DNA of 32,618 bases from assembly GCA_947474435.1 (NCBI GenBank), contig CANJII010000039.1:1-32618 (forward strand), written 5' to 3'. The notes beneath the pieces were generated by a model that was not told the origin of the DNA, did no database searches, and saw nothing but the letters and a program-made list of their open reading frames with translations. The translations under genes were made by a program, and so were the position numbers. Positions 1 to 7,138 of this stretch are shown piece after piece. The DNA is from Chitinophagaceae bacterium (lineage in GTDB: Bacteria; Bacteroidota; Bacteroidia; Chitinophagales; UBA10324). Within the stretch, counting starts at the first letter, position 1, and every line of letters begins with the position of its first letter.

Positions 1-661
1 CGCTGATAACTGCTTTCTTAAACAGCCCGGTGAGAATGAGGAACACTGCAGCGGCGCGGTCGTCCTTCGTGATTTTTATATCGGTATGAATCTGCGGAAG
101 AAAAAGCGAAGCGCGCACAATGGGTCCCGCCACGAGGTGCGGAAAGAAACTGATGTAAAAACCAAAGTCGAAAATATTTTTTGCGGGCTTCAGCAATCCG
201 CGATACACATCAATGGTGTAACTGAGCACCTGGAAAGTGTAAAACGAAATGCCGACAGGCAGCACAATATCCACCACATGAAAATGCCCGAGCTGCAAAT
301 CGTTTGCAATGCCGAGTAAAAAATTAGTGTACTTGAAGTAAGCGAGAAACCCGAGATTGATAACCAAACTCAGCACGAGCCACGCGGTGCGGTCGCGTTT
401 CGAATTTGATTTGTAAATGAAATTGGCAATGGCATAATCAATTATAGTAGATAAAATGAGCAGCAGAAAAAACCATCCGCCGCACTTGTAATAAAAATAA
501 AGCGAGAAGAGTGTGAGGTAAGTGATGCGCGCATTTTCTTTTTTGTAAACGAACTGATAAAAGAACAGCAACACCAGAAACAGGAACAGAAATATTCCGG
601 TGTTGAAGAGCATTGGCTCATTCTTATGATAAGTAAGCTGATGAAGAATTTTATCGAACAT
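1..661 (-). CDS. MBOAT family O-acyltransferase (AlgI/PatA-like), N-terminal part, cut by left edge
   Basis: Reading the minus strand from an ATG at 661 gives 220 open codons that run off the left edge. The protein is strongly hydrophobic, with membrane segments near residues 20-38, 45-80, 93-117 and 130-150. It carries two stretches typical of AlgI-like membrane-bound O-acyltransferases, LPVGISFYTFQ (about 134-144) and FFPHLVAGPI (about 172-181). The catalytic histidine of the family lies further downstream and is not in the window. The family moves acetyl groups across the inner membrane to modify cell-surface or exported polysaccharide. The gene starts only 3 bases after the stop of the upstream SGNH gene, so the three minus-strand genes look like one operon. 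The family call is firm; the acceptor polymer is unknown. Confidence 0.88.
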   Translation of the reverse strand, partial: MFDKILHQLTYHKNEPMLFNTGIFLFLFLVLLFFYQFVYKKENARITYLTLFSLYFYYKCGGWFFLLLILSTIIDYAIANFIYKSNSKRDRTAWLVLSLVINLGFLAYFKYTNFLLGIANDLQLGHFHVVDIVLPVGISFYTFQVLSYTIDVYRGLLKPAKNIFDFGFYISFFPHLVAGPIVRASLFLPQIHTDIKITKDDRAAAVFLILTGLFKKAVIS

Positions 662-664
662 CTT

Positions 665-1897
665 TTACTGAACTCTGTTCTTGTTGTATGAATCCATTAA
701 TGCGTTGAACAACAAGTGCCCTTCAATTTCATAACCTGCCTTGGTTAAGTGCAGGTAATCCCGTTGCGCTAAACCTTTCAGGTACCATTTATAAATGGAA
801 CCATAGCCACCCATCAAATGATAAAAATCCCAGAAGGCAGCATTGTTATGCTCGCAGAAATATTTTTGAACAGCAACTGCTTTTGCCACACTTGCATTTT
901 TGTACTTGCGATAACGATAACCATCAGGCGGCGATGTCAGTAAAAAATTTGCATCTGGCAATACCGTTCGGATTTTTGAAATCACATTGGTGATATTCTC
1001 GCCAAATTCTGCTTCGTTAAAATATTTTGTGAAAGCTTCGTTTGTTCCGAGCGAAACAATTATCAGATCAGGATGCAGTGAAACCAACTGGTCAACAAAG
1101 TACACCGAACTATCATAGTGCGCGAACATGGCGCCGTTCACACCAATCATATCGTACACCAAACCCTTGTGCGAATTTTCCAACTCCACTCCGTAAATCA
1201 TGGATTGCAATTGTGTGCTGTCGCTCTTAATCATGTGCAATTGAAAACTGTGCATGGTATCGTGCAACGAAATTTCTGTTGTAAAAAAATCAGGACTGGT
1301 GATGCGCGAATTGATGTAAGCGAGATTGGTTTGCGTTTCGTCTGTTACGGCTAAATCAAAAGCATCGGGTGCTTTGTAGTGAAACACTTTTATTTTATTA
1401 AAAGCATAATTCAAACTATCAGCATCTGAAATATTAAAATCGAGATATGCCGATGAATCATAAGTGCGGATGGTGATACCGCTGATACCAATGGGCAATG
1501 GAAGTTTCGGAAAAACATTTCGTTTGGCTTCCCATGTCACATTTGTTCTGGTTGTGTAATTTCTTGGCTCGTTTGTTTTTGCAGCACGATACGGAAACAC
1601 TAAACCTCTTCCGGCATTACCGAATTTCCGCTGCAACTGTTCGCGCATCATTCCTGAAAAATAATCTGCCTGAATGTGTGAGTCGCCGATTTGAACGACC
1701 ACTACTTTGTCGCGTGTTCCGTTTTGCAGTTCATCCAGCTTTTTATAAAAACCATTCAGCGCCGAATCGTTAATCAGATAATTTAATGTATCACGAATGA
1801 AAGTATAAGGACGAGTAATCTCTTCAGTGGTTTGCGCTTTTGAATCAGCACACACGAAAATCAAAATGCTAAATGAGAGCGATAAAAATTTTTTCAA
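665..1897 (-). CDS. SGNH/GDSL hydrolase-like protein, AlgJ/AlgX-like partner of the MBOAT protein
   Basis: About 410 residues with an N-terminal signal peptide (KKFLSLSFSILIF, then CADSKAQ), so the protein should be exported. SGNH landmarks are visible: GDSH with the likely nucleophile Ser73, the block-III segment SLGTNEA, and a C-terminal DYLH with Asp380 and His383. Such proteins next to AlgI-type acyltransferases take acetyl groups in the periplasm and pass them to a polysaccharide. The reading frame extends upstream to a TTG at 1933. I chose the TTG at 1897 because it overlaps the stop of the preceding gene as TTGA and places the signal peptide at the true N-terminus. No ATG is available. 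The stop is 3 bases before the MBOAT start. Substrate is not predictable. Confidence 0.82.
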   Translation of the reverse strand: MKKFLSLSFSILIFVCADSKAQTTEEITRPYTFIRDTLNYLINDSALNGFYKKLDELQNGTRDKVVVVQIGDSHIQADYFSGMMREQLQRKFGNAGRGLVFPYRAAKTNEPRNYTTRTNVTWEAKRNVFPKLPLPIGISGITIRTYDSSAYLDFNISDADSLNYAFNKIKVFHYKAPDAFDLAVTDETQTNLAYINSRITSPDFFTTEISLHDTMHSFQLHMIKSDSTQLQSMIYGVELENSHKGLVYDMIGVNGAMFAHYDSSVYFVDQLVSLHPDLIIVSLGTNEAFTKYFNEAEFGENITNVISKIRTVLPDANFLLTSPPDGYRYRKYKNASVAKAVAVQKYFCEHNNAAFWDFYHLMGGYGSIYKWYLKGLAQRDYLHLTKAGYEIEGHLLFNALMDSYNKNRVQ

Positions 1898-3318
1898 ATT
1901 GCTTTTTTGTTTTCCGGCTGTGATAAATACCAATTGTATTCGAACAATAATGATTGCACAAAAAGATTTGCAATCACTTTTCCGCCACTCGATTTAAAGT
2001 GTGTGTAATCTTTATTCGCCAATGCAGGTTTTGCATCCGCCATTTTTATCATTGAACCTTCGCCACCCATGGCAGTAAATAAATCCCAGAAAGAAGAATG
2101 GGTGTTCGATGCAGTTTCTCTTTGTGATGCAATGAAGGAAGGAATGGTTGGCATCGTTACATAATTTCCATCCTGCTTAATGCTTCTGTCGCTGCAACCA
2201 ACAATTAAAATCGGAGTGTTGGTGAAAATTGTTTCGAGGTAATTAATGGTTTTCGTAATGCTTCTTGAGTACCAACTGTAGTCGTCTGTTTTCTCAGTCG
2301 CCACATTCACTCCATACTGTAACACTATTAAATCATAATCGAGTTGTTGCTGCATCTGACTTAACACATTGTTTTTTACTCCTGATAAATGAATGCCAGA
2401 AGAACCACGCAAGGAATAATTGTCAACTAAAATTCCCTTGCCCGATTCAATGGAGAAACCATAAACAAACAAAGTATCCTGCGGTACAAACCGAACTTCA
2501 ATGGAATTGATTGGATTATTCTGATTGATAGTTATGCGATTGATTTTGTCACCCGATTTCAATTCCATTTTTTGTTCAGCACCATTATTCAGTTTGTATA
2601 AAATATAATCGCCCGAATCAGCACGACTATATAACAACGACACATTGTAAAGCGGACTCAATCCATTCAATGTGGTTGAATACACACCACTGTATTTTAC
2701 TTTGCTCGCTTCCTTTTCAATCGCAACAGAATCTGTTACACCTCTCATATTTCGCGGAACATAAACCTGTCCGTACGGACCATAAGGAACTTTGTGCTTT
2801 ACAGAATCGGTGAGCGAATAAGTTTTCCAGTTGTCAGAAAAAGTCCAGCCAATTGTTTGTCTGAACCCGGGAACATGTGTGGTGATTGGAACAAATCCAA
2901 CTCCCTTTCCTCCGAATTTTTTCTGTAATTCATTTCGCACATCCTGTGTGATGATGTCACCTTCAATCAACGAATCACCAAACCACGCAATCCGCACCAA
3001 AGTTTTATCTCCCTTCTCAACCCGTTGAAGTTTTGCAAAAAAATGTTTCCATTCAGTTGATGTATCGCCTTCATATTGTTCGAACATTAACACAGCTGCT
3101 TTTTTTGCGAGCGAATCTTTTGCAGGTGGTTTTGGGGGCGGCGCAATTTTTTTAATCTTTTTCACCGGCTTAGTTTTCAAATCGCTGAAGAAGTCAATTT
3201 TTTTCGCTTTGAAATTTCCTATTGAAAAATCAGTTTTTATAAATGACAAACATGAAACAATAATGGCAACAAATAATATCAGCTTGAACGATTGCTGCAC
3301 TGGTTTATCACTATCCAC
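1894..3318 (-). CDS. Membrane-anchored SGNH/GDSL hydrolase-like protein
   Basis: 474 residues from a GTG start. Residues 11-27 form one hydrophobic segment, probably an uncleaved anchor. A Lys/Pro-rich linker follows (KIAPPPKPPAK, about 57-67), then an SGNH domain: WFGDS with Ser116, LQYGVN as the block-III equivalent, and DYTH with Asp437 and His440 near the C-terminus. It is distantly related to the next gene in the operon and probably arose by old duplication. The layout suggests a periplasm-facing acetyltransferase or esterase working with the second SGNH protein and the MBOAT protein. A good minus-strand promoter lies just upstream (3344-3373), making this the first gene of the operon. 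A second GTG at codon 7 is an alternative start. Confidence 0.8.
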   Translation of the reverse strand: MDSDKPVQQSFKLILFVAIIVSCLSFIKTDFSIGNFKAKKIDFFSDLKTKPVKKIKKIAPPPKPPAKDSLAKKAAVLMFEQYEGDTSTEWKHFFAKLQRVEKGDKTLVRIAWFGDSLIEGDIITQDVRNELQKKFGGKGVGFVPITTHVPGFRQTIGWTFSDNWKTYSLTDSVKHKVPYGPYGQVYVPRNMRGVTDSVAIEKEASKVKYSGVYSTTLNGLSPLYNVSLLYSRADSGDYILYKLNNGAEQKMELKSGDKINRITINQNNPINSIEVRFVPQDTLFVYGFSIESGKGILVDNYSLRGSSGIHLSGVKNNVLSQMQQQLDYDLIVLQYGVNVATEKTDDYSWYSRSITKTINYLETIFTNTPILIVGCSDRSIKQDGNYVTMPTIPSFIASQRETASNTHSSFWDLFTAMGGEGSMIKMADAKPALANKDYTHFKSSGGKVIANLFVQSLLFEYNWYLSQPENKKAI

Positions 3319-3343
3319 GCTGAATGTTTTTTTTTGAAGTGGT

Positions 3344-3373
3344 CAAAAATAGAATGACACTTTGTGTTGCAAC
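3344..3373 (-). promoter_or_regulatory. Bacteroidota-type promoter for the SGNH-SGNH-MBOAT operon
   Basis: On the minus strand GTTG (3373-3370) is followed by 18 bases and TATTTTTG (3351-3344), matching the -33/-7 form of Bacteroidota housekeeping promoters with one mismatch at -33. It ends 25 bases before the GTG start. Assigned by motif only. Confidence 0.55.
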
Positions 3374-3540
3374 CAACGGTTTTCAACAGAATGAATTGTA
3401 TAGTCTTGAAAAAATATTTTAATCCTGAAAACAAAATGATTTAAACTGGTTTTGATGAACATAAAGGACAAATGGTCTTCACTGTTTTTTATGAACCCTT
3501 ATTGCAATTCTTTGCCTTTTTTTTTGTTAATTTGCTATAC

Positions 3541-4527
3541 ATGCATCGCAAAAGATTTATATCCATTTCCGGCTTTGTTGGGCTTTTGCTCATGGTAGGA
3601 TTATTTATCGGTGCTAAGAAGATTGATACCATGGGGCGTTCCATTAATTATCGGTACAGCAATATGCGTTCGCCATTCGACAATAAAACTTATCCTGTTA
3701 AAATTCCGGATAGTCTTGATTTTTCAGGTGAGTCGGTTCCGCTTTTTGATTTTGATGTGGTGGAGCGTTTAGACCGCGAGTTGATTGTGAATACCTACTG
3801 GCATTCGCGCACCATTCTTATTTTAAAAGAGATGAAACAGATTGGTTCCATCATTCGCCCCATTATGAAACGCAATGGATTGCCCGATGATTTTATTTTT
3901 TTAGCTGTAGCTGAAAGCGGTTTGCAAAATGATGTGGTATCACCAAGTGGGGCAACCGGAATCTGGCAATTTGTTCAGGGCACCGGAAAAAATTATGGGT
4001 TGCAGATTGATGAGTATGTTGATGAACGATTGAATTATGAAAAGGCAACCGAAGCGGCCTGTAAATATTTAAAAGAATCAAAAGAAAAATTTGGTAATTG
4101 GACATTGGCTGCTGCAAGTTATAATATGGGTCAGGGCGGATTGTCGCAATCCATCAAAAATCAAAAAGTGGGTTCGTATTATGATTTGTATCTGAATAAT
4201 GAAACAAGCAGATACATTTTCAGGATACTTGCATTGAAAGAAGTGATGAAAAATCCGCAGACTTATGGATTTAATGTTAGTTCCATTGATTTGTATCCGG
4301 TATTGAAATTCCATATGGTTTCAGTGGATTCCAGTATTAACAATCTTTATGACTTTGCAATTTCACACGGTACTACTTATAAATATCTGAAAGTTTTTAA
4401 TCCTTGGATGATCAATACCTCACTTCCGAATCCGGATAAGAAAATTTATTCAATCAAAATTCCTGAGCCTGAAATGGTATCGGATGAACTGGAAGTTACT
4501 GAGCCGGATAATACACCCGGTCAATAA
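3541..4527 (+). CDS. Membrane-bound lytic transglycosylase, SLT domain (MltD-like)
   Basis: 328 residues from the ATG at 3541. The frame is open back to 3472, but the ATG at 3541 starts a clean basic-then-hydrophobic signal/anchor (MHRKRFISISGFVGLLLMVG) and sits 6 bases after a -7-like TAATTTG. The SLT domain spans about residues 100-215. It has the catalytic glutamate in AESG (Glu125), then GATGIWQF, a segment around YVDERLNYEKAT, and AAASYNMGQGG. These enzymes cleave the MurNAc-GlcNAc bond of peptidoglycan with formation of 1,6-anhydroMurNAc. The C-terminal 60 residues (HGTTYKYLKVFNP, then KKIYSIKIP) resemble a diverged LysM-like wall-binding module. It is shorter than E. coli MltD, which has clear LysM repeats. 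Confidence 0.85.
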   Translation: MHRKRFISISGFVGLLLMVGLFIGAKKIDTMGRSINYRYSNMRSPFDNKTYPVKIPDSLDFSGESVPLFDFDVVERLDRELIVNTYWHSRTILILKEMKQIGSIIRPIMKRNGLPDDFIFLAVAESGLQNDVVSPSGATGIWQFVQGTGKNYGLQIDEYVDERLNYEKATEAACKYLKESKEKFGNWTLAAASYNMGQGGLSQSIKNQKVGSYYDLYLNNETSRYIFRILALKEVMKNPQTYGFNVSSIDLYPVLKFHMVSVDSSINNLYDFAISHGTTYKYLKVFNPWMINTSLPNPDKKIYSIKIPEPEMVSDELEVTEPDNTPGQ

Positions 4528-4547
4528 TTTTTTCAGAAATTTATTTA

Positions 4548-4576
4548 TTGAAAACAAATTTGCCTTTGCTACTTTG
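4548..4576 (+). promoter_or_regulatory. Putative promoter for rnhB
   Basis: TTG at 4548-4550, exactly 19 bases, then TACTTTG at 4570-4576. The -7 box is one base shorter than TAnnTTTG. It ends 9 bases before the ATG at 4586, which would give a nearly leaderless transcript. Confidence 0.45.
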
Positions 4577-4585
4577 GTGATGCAA

Positions 4586-5191
4586 ATGCTGAAATCATAC
4601 ATCATAAAAAATCGTTTGGAAGCCGGATGCGATGAAGCCGGTCGCGGTTGTTTGTGCGGGCCTGTGTTTGCGGCTGCAGTAATTCTTCCTCCGGCATTTC
4701 ATCATCCGTTGTTGAACGATTCAAAAAAAATGAATGAAGCAAACCGGTACGAAGTGCGGGAGTTCATTGAGGAAAATTCATTGTCGTGGGCGGTTGCTTT
4801 TGTTGATCATAAAAAAATTGATAGCATAAATATTTTGCAGGCATCGTTGCTTGCCATGCATCGGGCGCTTAGTAAATTGGAGCGACAACCGGAATTTATT
4901 TTAATAGATGGAAATAAATTTAAACCGTATGGAAAAATTCCGCATCAGACTTTTGTGAAGGGTGATGGAATTTATGGTTCCATAGCTGCGGCAAGTGTGC
5001 TCGCTAAAACTTATCGAGATGATTATATGAAGAAGTTACACAACAAGTATCCGCAATATGGTTGGGATCACAATAAAGGTTATCCCACTGAAGAACATCG
5101 TCGTGCCATTGTTGAATTCGGAATTACTCCTGTGCATCGCCGTTCATTCCGGTTGTATGGCGATCAGGGAGAACAAGGAGAATTGTTTTAA
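4586..5191 (+). CDS. rnhB: Ribonuclease HII
   Basis: 201 residues. RNase HII nicks RNA in RNA-DNA hybrids and removes single ribonucleotides left in DNA. The family signature GCDEAGRG is at residues 14-21, with the catalytic Asp16-Glu17. Other matching motifs are LNDSKKM, ILIDGN, KGDGIYGSIAAASVLAK, RDDYM and the C-terminal HRRSFR. The frame is open back to 4484, overlapping the transglycosylase gene, but the first 34 residues of that version do not resemble the family. The ATG at 4586 (or 4580) gives the usual length and follows a promoter-like element. The 3' end overlaps the convergent ycxB-like gene by 4 bases. Confidence 0.95.
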   Translation: MLKSYIIKNRLEAGCDEAGRGCLCGPVFAAAVILPPAFHHPLLNDSKKMNEANRYEVREFIEENSLSWAVAFVDHKKIDSINILQASLLAMHRALSKLERQPEFILIDGNKFKPYGKIPHQTFVKGDGIYGSIAAASVLAKTYRDDYMKKLHNKYPQYGWDHNKGYPTEEHRRAIVEFGITPVHRRSFRLYGDQGEQGELF

Positions 5192-5697
5192 TTAGTCTCT
5201 GCTACTTTCTCTTTTACCAATGAAGTGAATAGTTCAAATTCATTTCCTTTAAAATTCTCTTTCGGAAAAATATAAAACGACATCTTGCTGATGTATAACA
5301 GCACAATGTTTTCATTCATGGTGGCTTTCAATATTTCATTCCATTTTACTTTGGCTCTGTTTTCATTCGCAGTTAGTTGAATAAATTGATCGGTGATTTC
5401 AATGTCAATGGGCAGCACATGATTCTTGTGTTTTTTGAAAAGCCTTTTTCCCAAAGTGTTCATAATGTAAAAGTGAATTCCAATGACAAGAACTCCGTAG
5501 GCAATGAAAGTGTAAATCATCAACTCGTGTCCTTCAATTCCCTTCATCATCATAAAAAGAACGCCGGTCCATATCAGCAAAATTCCGAACCACAATAAAA
5601 TGCGACCGCGAACCGGATAATTTTTTTTGTAGTGAAGTTTGTTAGCTGCCTGCAAATTTTCAGCAGAGTAAGTAAACTGAATGTTAATTGGATTCAT
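5188..5697 (-). CDS. YcxB-like membrane protein
   Basis: 169 residues. Two membrane segments at about 33-52 and 58-80 are followed by a soluble C-terminal domain whose pattern (VKWNEILKATMNENIVLLYI, then FYIFPKENF) matches YcxB-like proteins. In this family the tail folds as a small pleckstrin-like beta domain beside the membrane. No enzymatic residues are evident and the role is unknown. It converges on rnhB with a 4-base overlap and diverges from thiL. The inverted heptamer array at 5714-5788 lies directly upstream of its start. Confidence 0.7.
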   Translation of the reverse strand: MNPINIQFTYSAENLQAANKLHYKKNYPVRGRILLWFGILLIWTGVLFMMMKGIEGHELMIYTFIAYGVLVIGIHFYIMNTLGKRLFKKHKNHVLPIDIEITDQFIQLTANENRAKVKWNEILKATMNENIVLLYISKMSFYIFPKENFKGNEFELFTSLVKEKVAETN

Positions 5698-5713
5698 GGG
5701 GCGAATATAAATT

Positions 5714-5788
5714 CAGTTGGCAGTTTACAGTATGCAGTATGCAGATTTGTCGCGGCTGTTTCACTGCCAACTGCATACTGCCAACTGC
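5714..5788. repeat. Inverted array of heptamers TTGGCAG/TATGCAG
   Basis: Left arm (about 5715-5744) reads as TTGGCAG, TTTACAG, TATGCAG, TATGCAG in direct order. The right arm (about 5762-5787) read on the opposite strand gives TTGGCAG, TATGCAG, TTGGCAG. The arms can pair into a long hairpin around a loop of roughly 20 bases. The array fills the gap between the divergent ycxB-like and thiL starts and abuts the thiL -7 box. It resembles small intergenic repeats I associate with Bacteroidota genomes; copy number elsewhere cannot be seen here. Confidence 0.7.
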
Positions 5789-5792
5789 TTAC

Positions 5793-5800
5793 TATTTTTG
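5793..5800 (+). promoter_or_regulatory. -7 promoter box of thiL
   Basis: TATTTTTG fits TAnnTTTG exactly and ends 4 bases before the thiL ATG at 5805. The -33 region, 19 bases upstream, reads only ACTG and lies inside the heptamer array, so that box is weak. Confidence 0.45.
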
Positions 5801-5804
5801 CCGC

Positions 5805-6845
5805 ATGGAAGAACAACAAAACAGAACTGAAATAAGCGAACTCGGCGAATTCGGATTGATAAAATACCTGACAAAAAATTTTGAATTACAAAATGTAACA
5901 AGCAAAGTTGGAGTAGGTGATGATGCTGCTGTACTTGATTTGCAAGGAAAACAAACCGTAGTTACAACTGATTTGTTAATGGAAGGAATTCATTTTGATC
6001 TGGCTTATGTTCCATTGCGACATCTTGGATATAAAGCAATTGTTGTGAATTTATCAGATGTGTATGCAATGAATGCGGAACCACAACAGGTAACAGTTTC
6101 TATTGCAATGAGCAATCGTTTTTCATTGGAAGCTTTGCACGAATTATACGAAGGCATTCATCATGCATGCGAGCATTACAAAGTTGATTTGGTTGGCGGC
6201 GATACCAGCAGCAGCAAATCAGGATTGGTAATTTCTGTTACTGCAATTGGTTTGGTTGATGAAAATAAAATCACATTGCGCAGTGCTGCCAAAGAACACG
6301 ATTTGATTTGTGTGAGTGGCGATTTGGGCGGAGCATATCTTGGATTGCAAATATTAGAAAGAGAGAAAAGACTTTTTTTAGAAAACCCGAATATTCAACC
6401 CAACTTAGAAGATCAGCAATACATTATCGGGCGGCAACTGAAACCCGAAGCACGAAAAGATTTAATTGAATTATTGGAGAAGATTGATGTGCTGCCAACT
6501 TCCATGATTGATATTTCCGACGGACTTTCTTCTGACCTGCTACACATCTGCGACCAATCGAAAGTGGGATGCGCGGTGTACGAAGAAAAAATTCCCATCT
6601 CGGAAGAAGCATACCAGCAGGCAATTAATTTTAAACTCGACCCAGTTACATGTGCGCTGAATGGCGGTGAAGATTATGAATTGCTGTTTACGATTAAGCA
6701 ATCTGATTTCGAAAAAGTAAAAGACCACCCAGATATTTCAGTTATCGGTCACATAACTGATGCATCGCTTGGAACAAAACTGATTACCAAAGCAAACAAC
6801 ATTCACGACCTGACTGCGCAGGGGTGGAATGCGTTTAAGAAATAA
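5805..6845 (+). CDS. thiL: Thiamine-monophosphate kinase
   Basis: 346 residues. ThiL phosphorylates thiamine monophosphate to thiamine pyrophosphate with ATP. Signatures are the N-terminal GEFGLI, VGVGDDAAV (metal/ATP site), TTDLLMEGIHFD, NLSDVYAMNA, VGGDTSSS, then SGDLGGAYLGLQ, MIDISDGLSSDL and NGGEDYELLFTI, all in the expected order. The frame is open back to 5688. The ATG at 5805 is preferred because it follows a -7 box and starts just before the conserved N-terminus, while the extra 39 residues would be read through the heptamer repeat. No other thiamine genes are nearby. Confidence 0.95.
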   Translation: MEEQQNRTEISELGEFGLIKYLTKNFELQNVTSKVGVGDDAAVLDLQGKQTVVTTDLLMEGIHFDLAYVPLRHLGYKAIVVNLSDVYAMNAEPQQVTVSIAMSNRFSLEALHELYEGIHHACEHYKVDLVGGDTSSSKSGLVISVTAIGLVDENKITLRSAAKEHDLICVSGDLGGAYLGLQILEREKRLFLENPNIQPNLEDQQYIIGRQLKPEARKDLIELLEKIDVLPTSMIDISDGLSSDLLHICDQSKVGCAVYEEKIPISEEAYQQAINFKLDPVTCALNGGEDYELLFTIKQSDFEKVKDHPDISVIGHITDASLGTKLITKANNIHDLTAQGWNAFKK

Positions 6846-6886
6846 GTTGATGGTTGGGTGAAACTGCGTTTTCAGCAAATTTTAAG

Positions 6887-7054
6887 CTATCCGAACCCAT
6901 TCCGAGCCTATACCTGTCGAATCCGAGCCTATCTGAACCCTTCACTAACCTATATTTTCGGAATCGGGGTCTATCCGAAGCTCTCACTAATCTATACTTT
7001 GCTTAGCGGGGTATGTCGGAATGGTTCCCGAACCTATATTTTCTGAATCGGGGT
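6887..7054. repeat. Eight tandem diverged 21-base repeats (four 42-base pairs)
   Basis: The stretch divides without gaps into eight 21-base units, nearly all starting CTAT. From the third unit on they alternate between an odd type (CTATC.GAA...TCACTAA) and an even type (CTATAYTTT...GCGGGGT or ATCGGGGT), so the higher-order period is 42 bases. Units 5-8 are more diverged than a fresh duplication would be. An incidental plus-strand open frame through it has Tyr every seventh residue, a product of the period rather than evidence of coding. 21 bases is two helical turns, so sites would face one side of the DNA. It lies about 30 bases upstream of the promoter of the 7139 gene. Confidence 0.85.
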
Positions 7055-7087
7055 ATGATGGGAGGCTTCCTGAGGGTGTGAGGGGTG

Positions 7088-7118
7088 TTGACTTTTTCAA
7101 AAACTCTTTTAAAATTTG
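7088..7118 (+). promoter_or_regulatory. Putative promoter for the 7139-8080 gene
   Basis: TTG at 7088-7090, 19 bases, then TAAAATTTG at 7110-7118, one base longer than TAnnTTTG. It ends 20 bases before the ATG at 7139. Confidence 0.4.
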
Positions 7119-7138
7119 TGGCACAAAACCAATTAAAC

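Noticed and set aside
86-319. 77-codon plus-strand open frame at the left edge
   Set aside because: It is antisense to the MBOAT gene, which has clear membrane helices and family motifs.
3472-3540. Upstream start for the lytic transglycosylase
   Set aside because: It would add a second hydrophobic stretch before the signal peptide and run through a -7-like box; the ATG at 3541 is better.
6900-6925. tRNA-like T-loop sequence (TCGAATCC)
   Set aside because: It is part of the 21-base array; no acceptor or anticodon stems can be formed. No other tRNA was found.
6858-7046. 62-codon open frame through the 21-base array, Tyr every seven residues
   Set aside because: The periodic protein is forced by a repeat length divisible by three; there is no start context and no family match.
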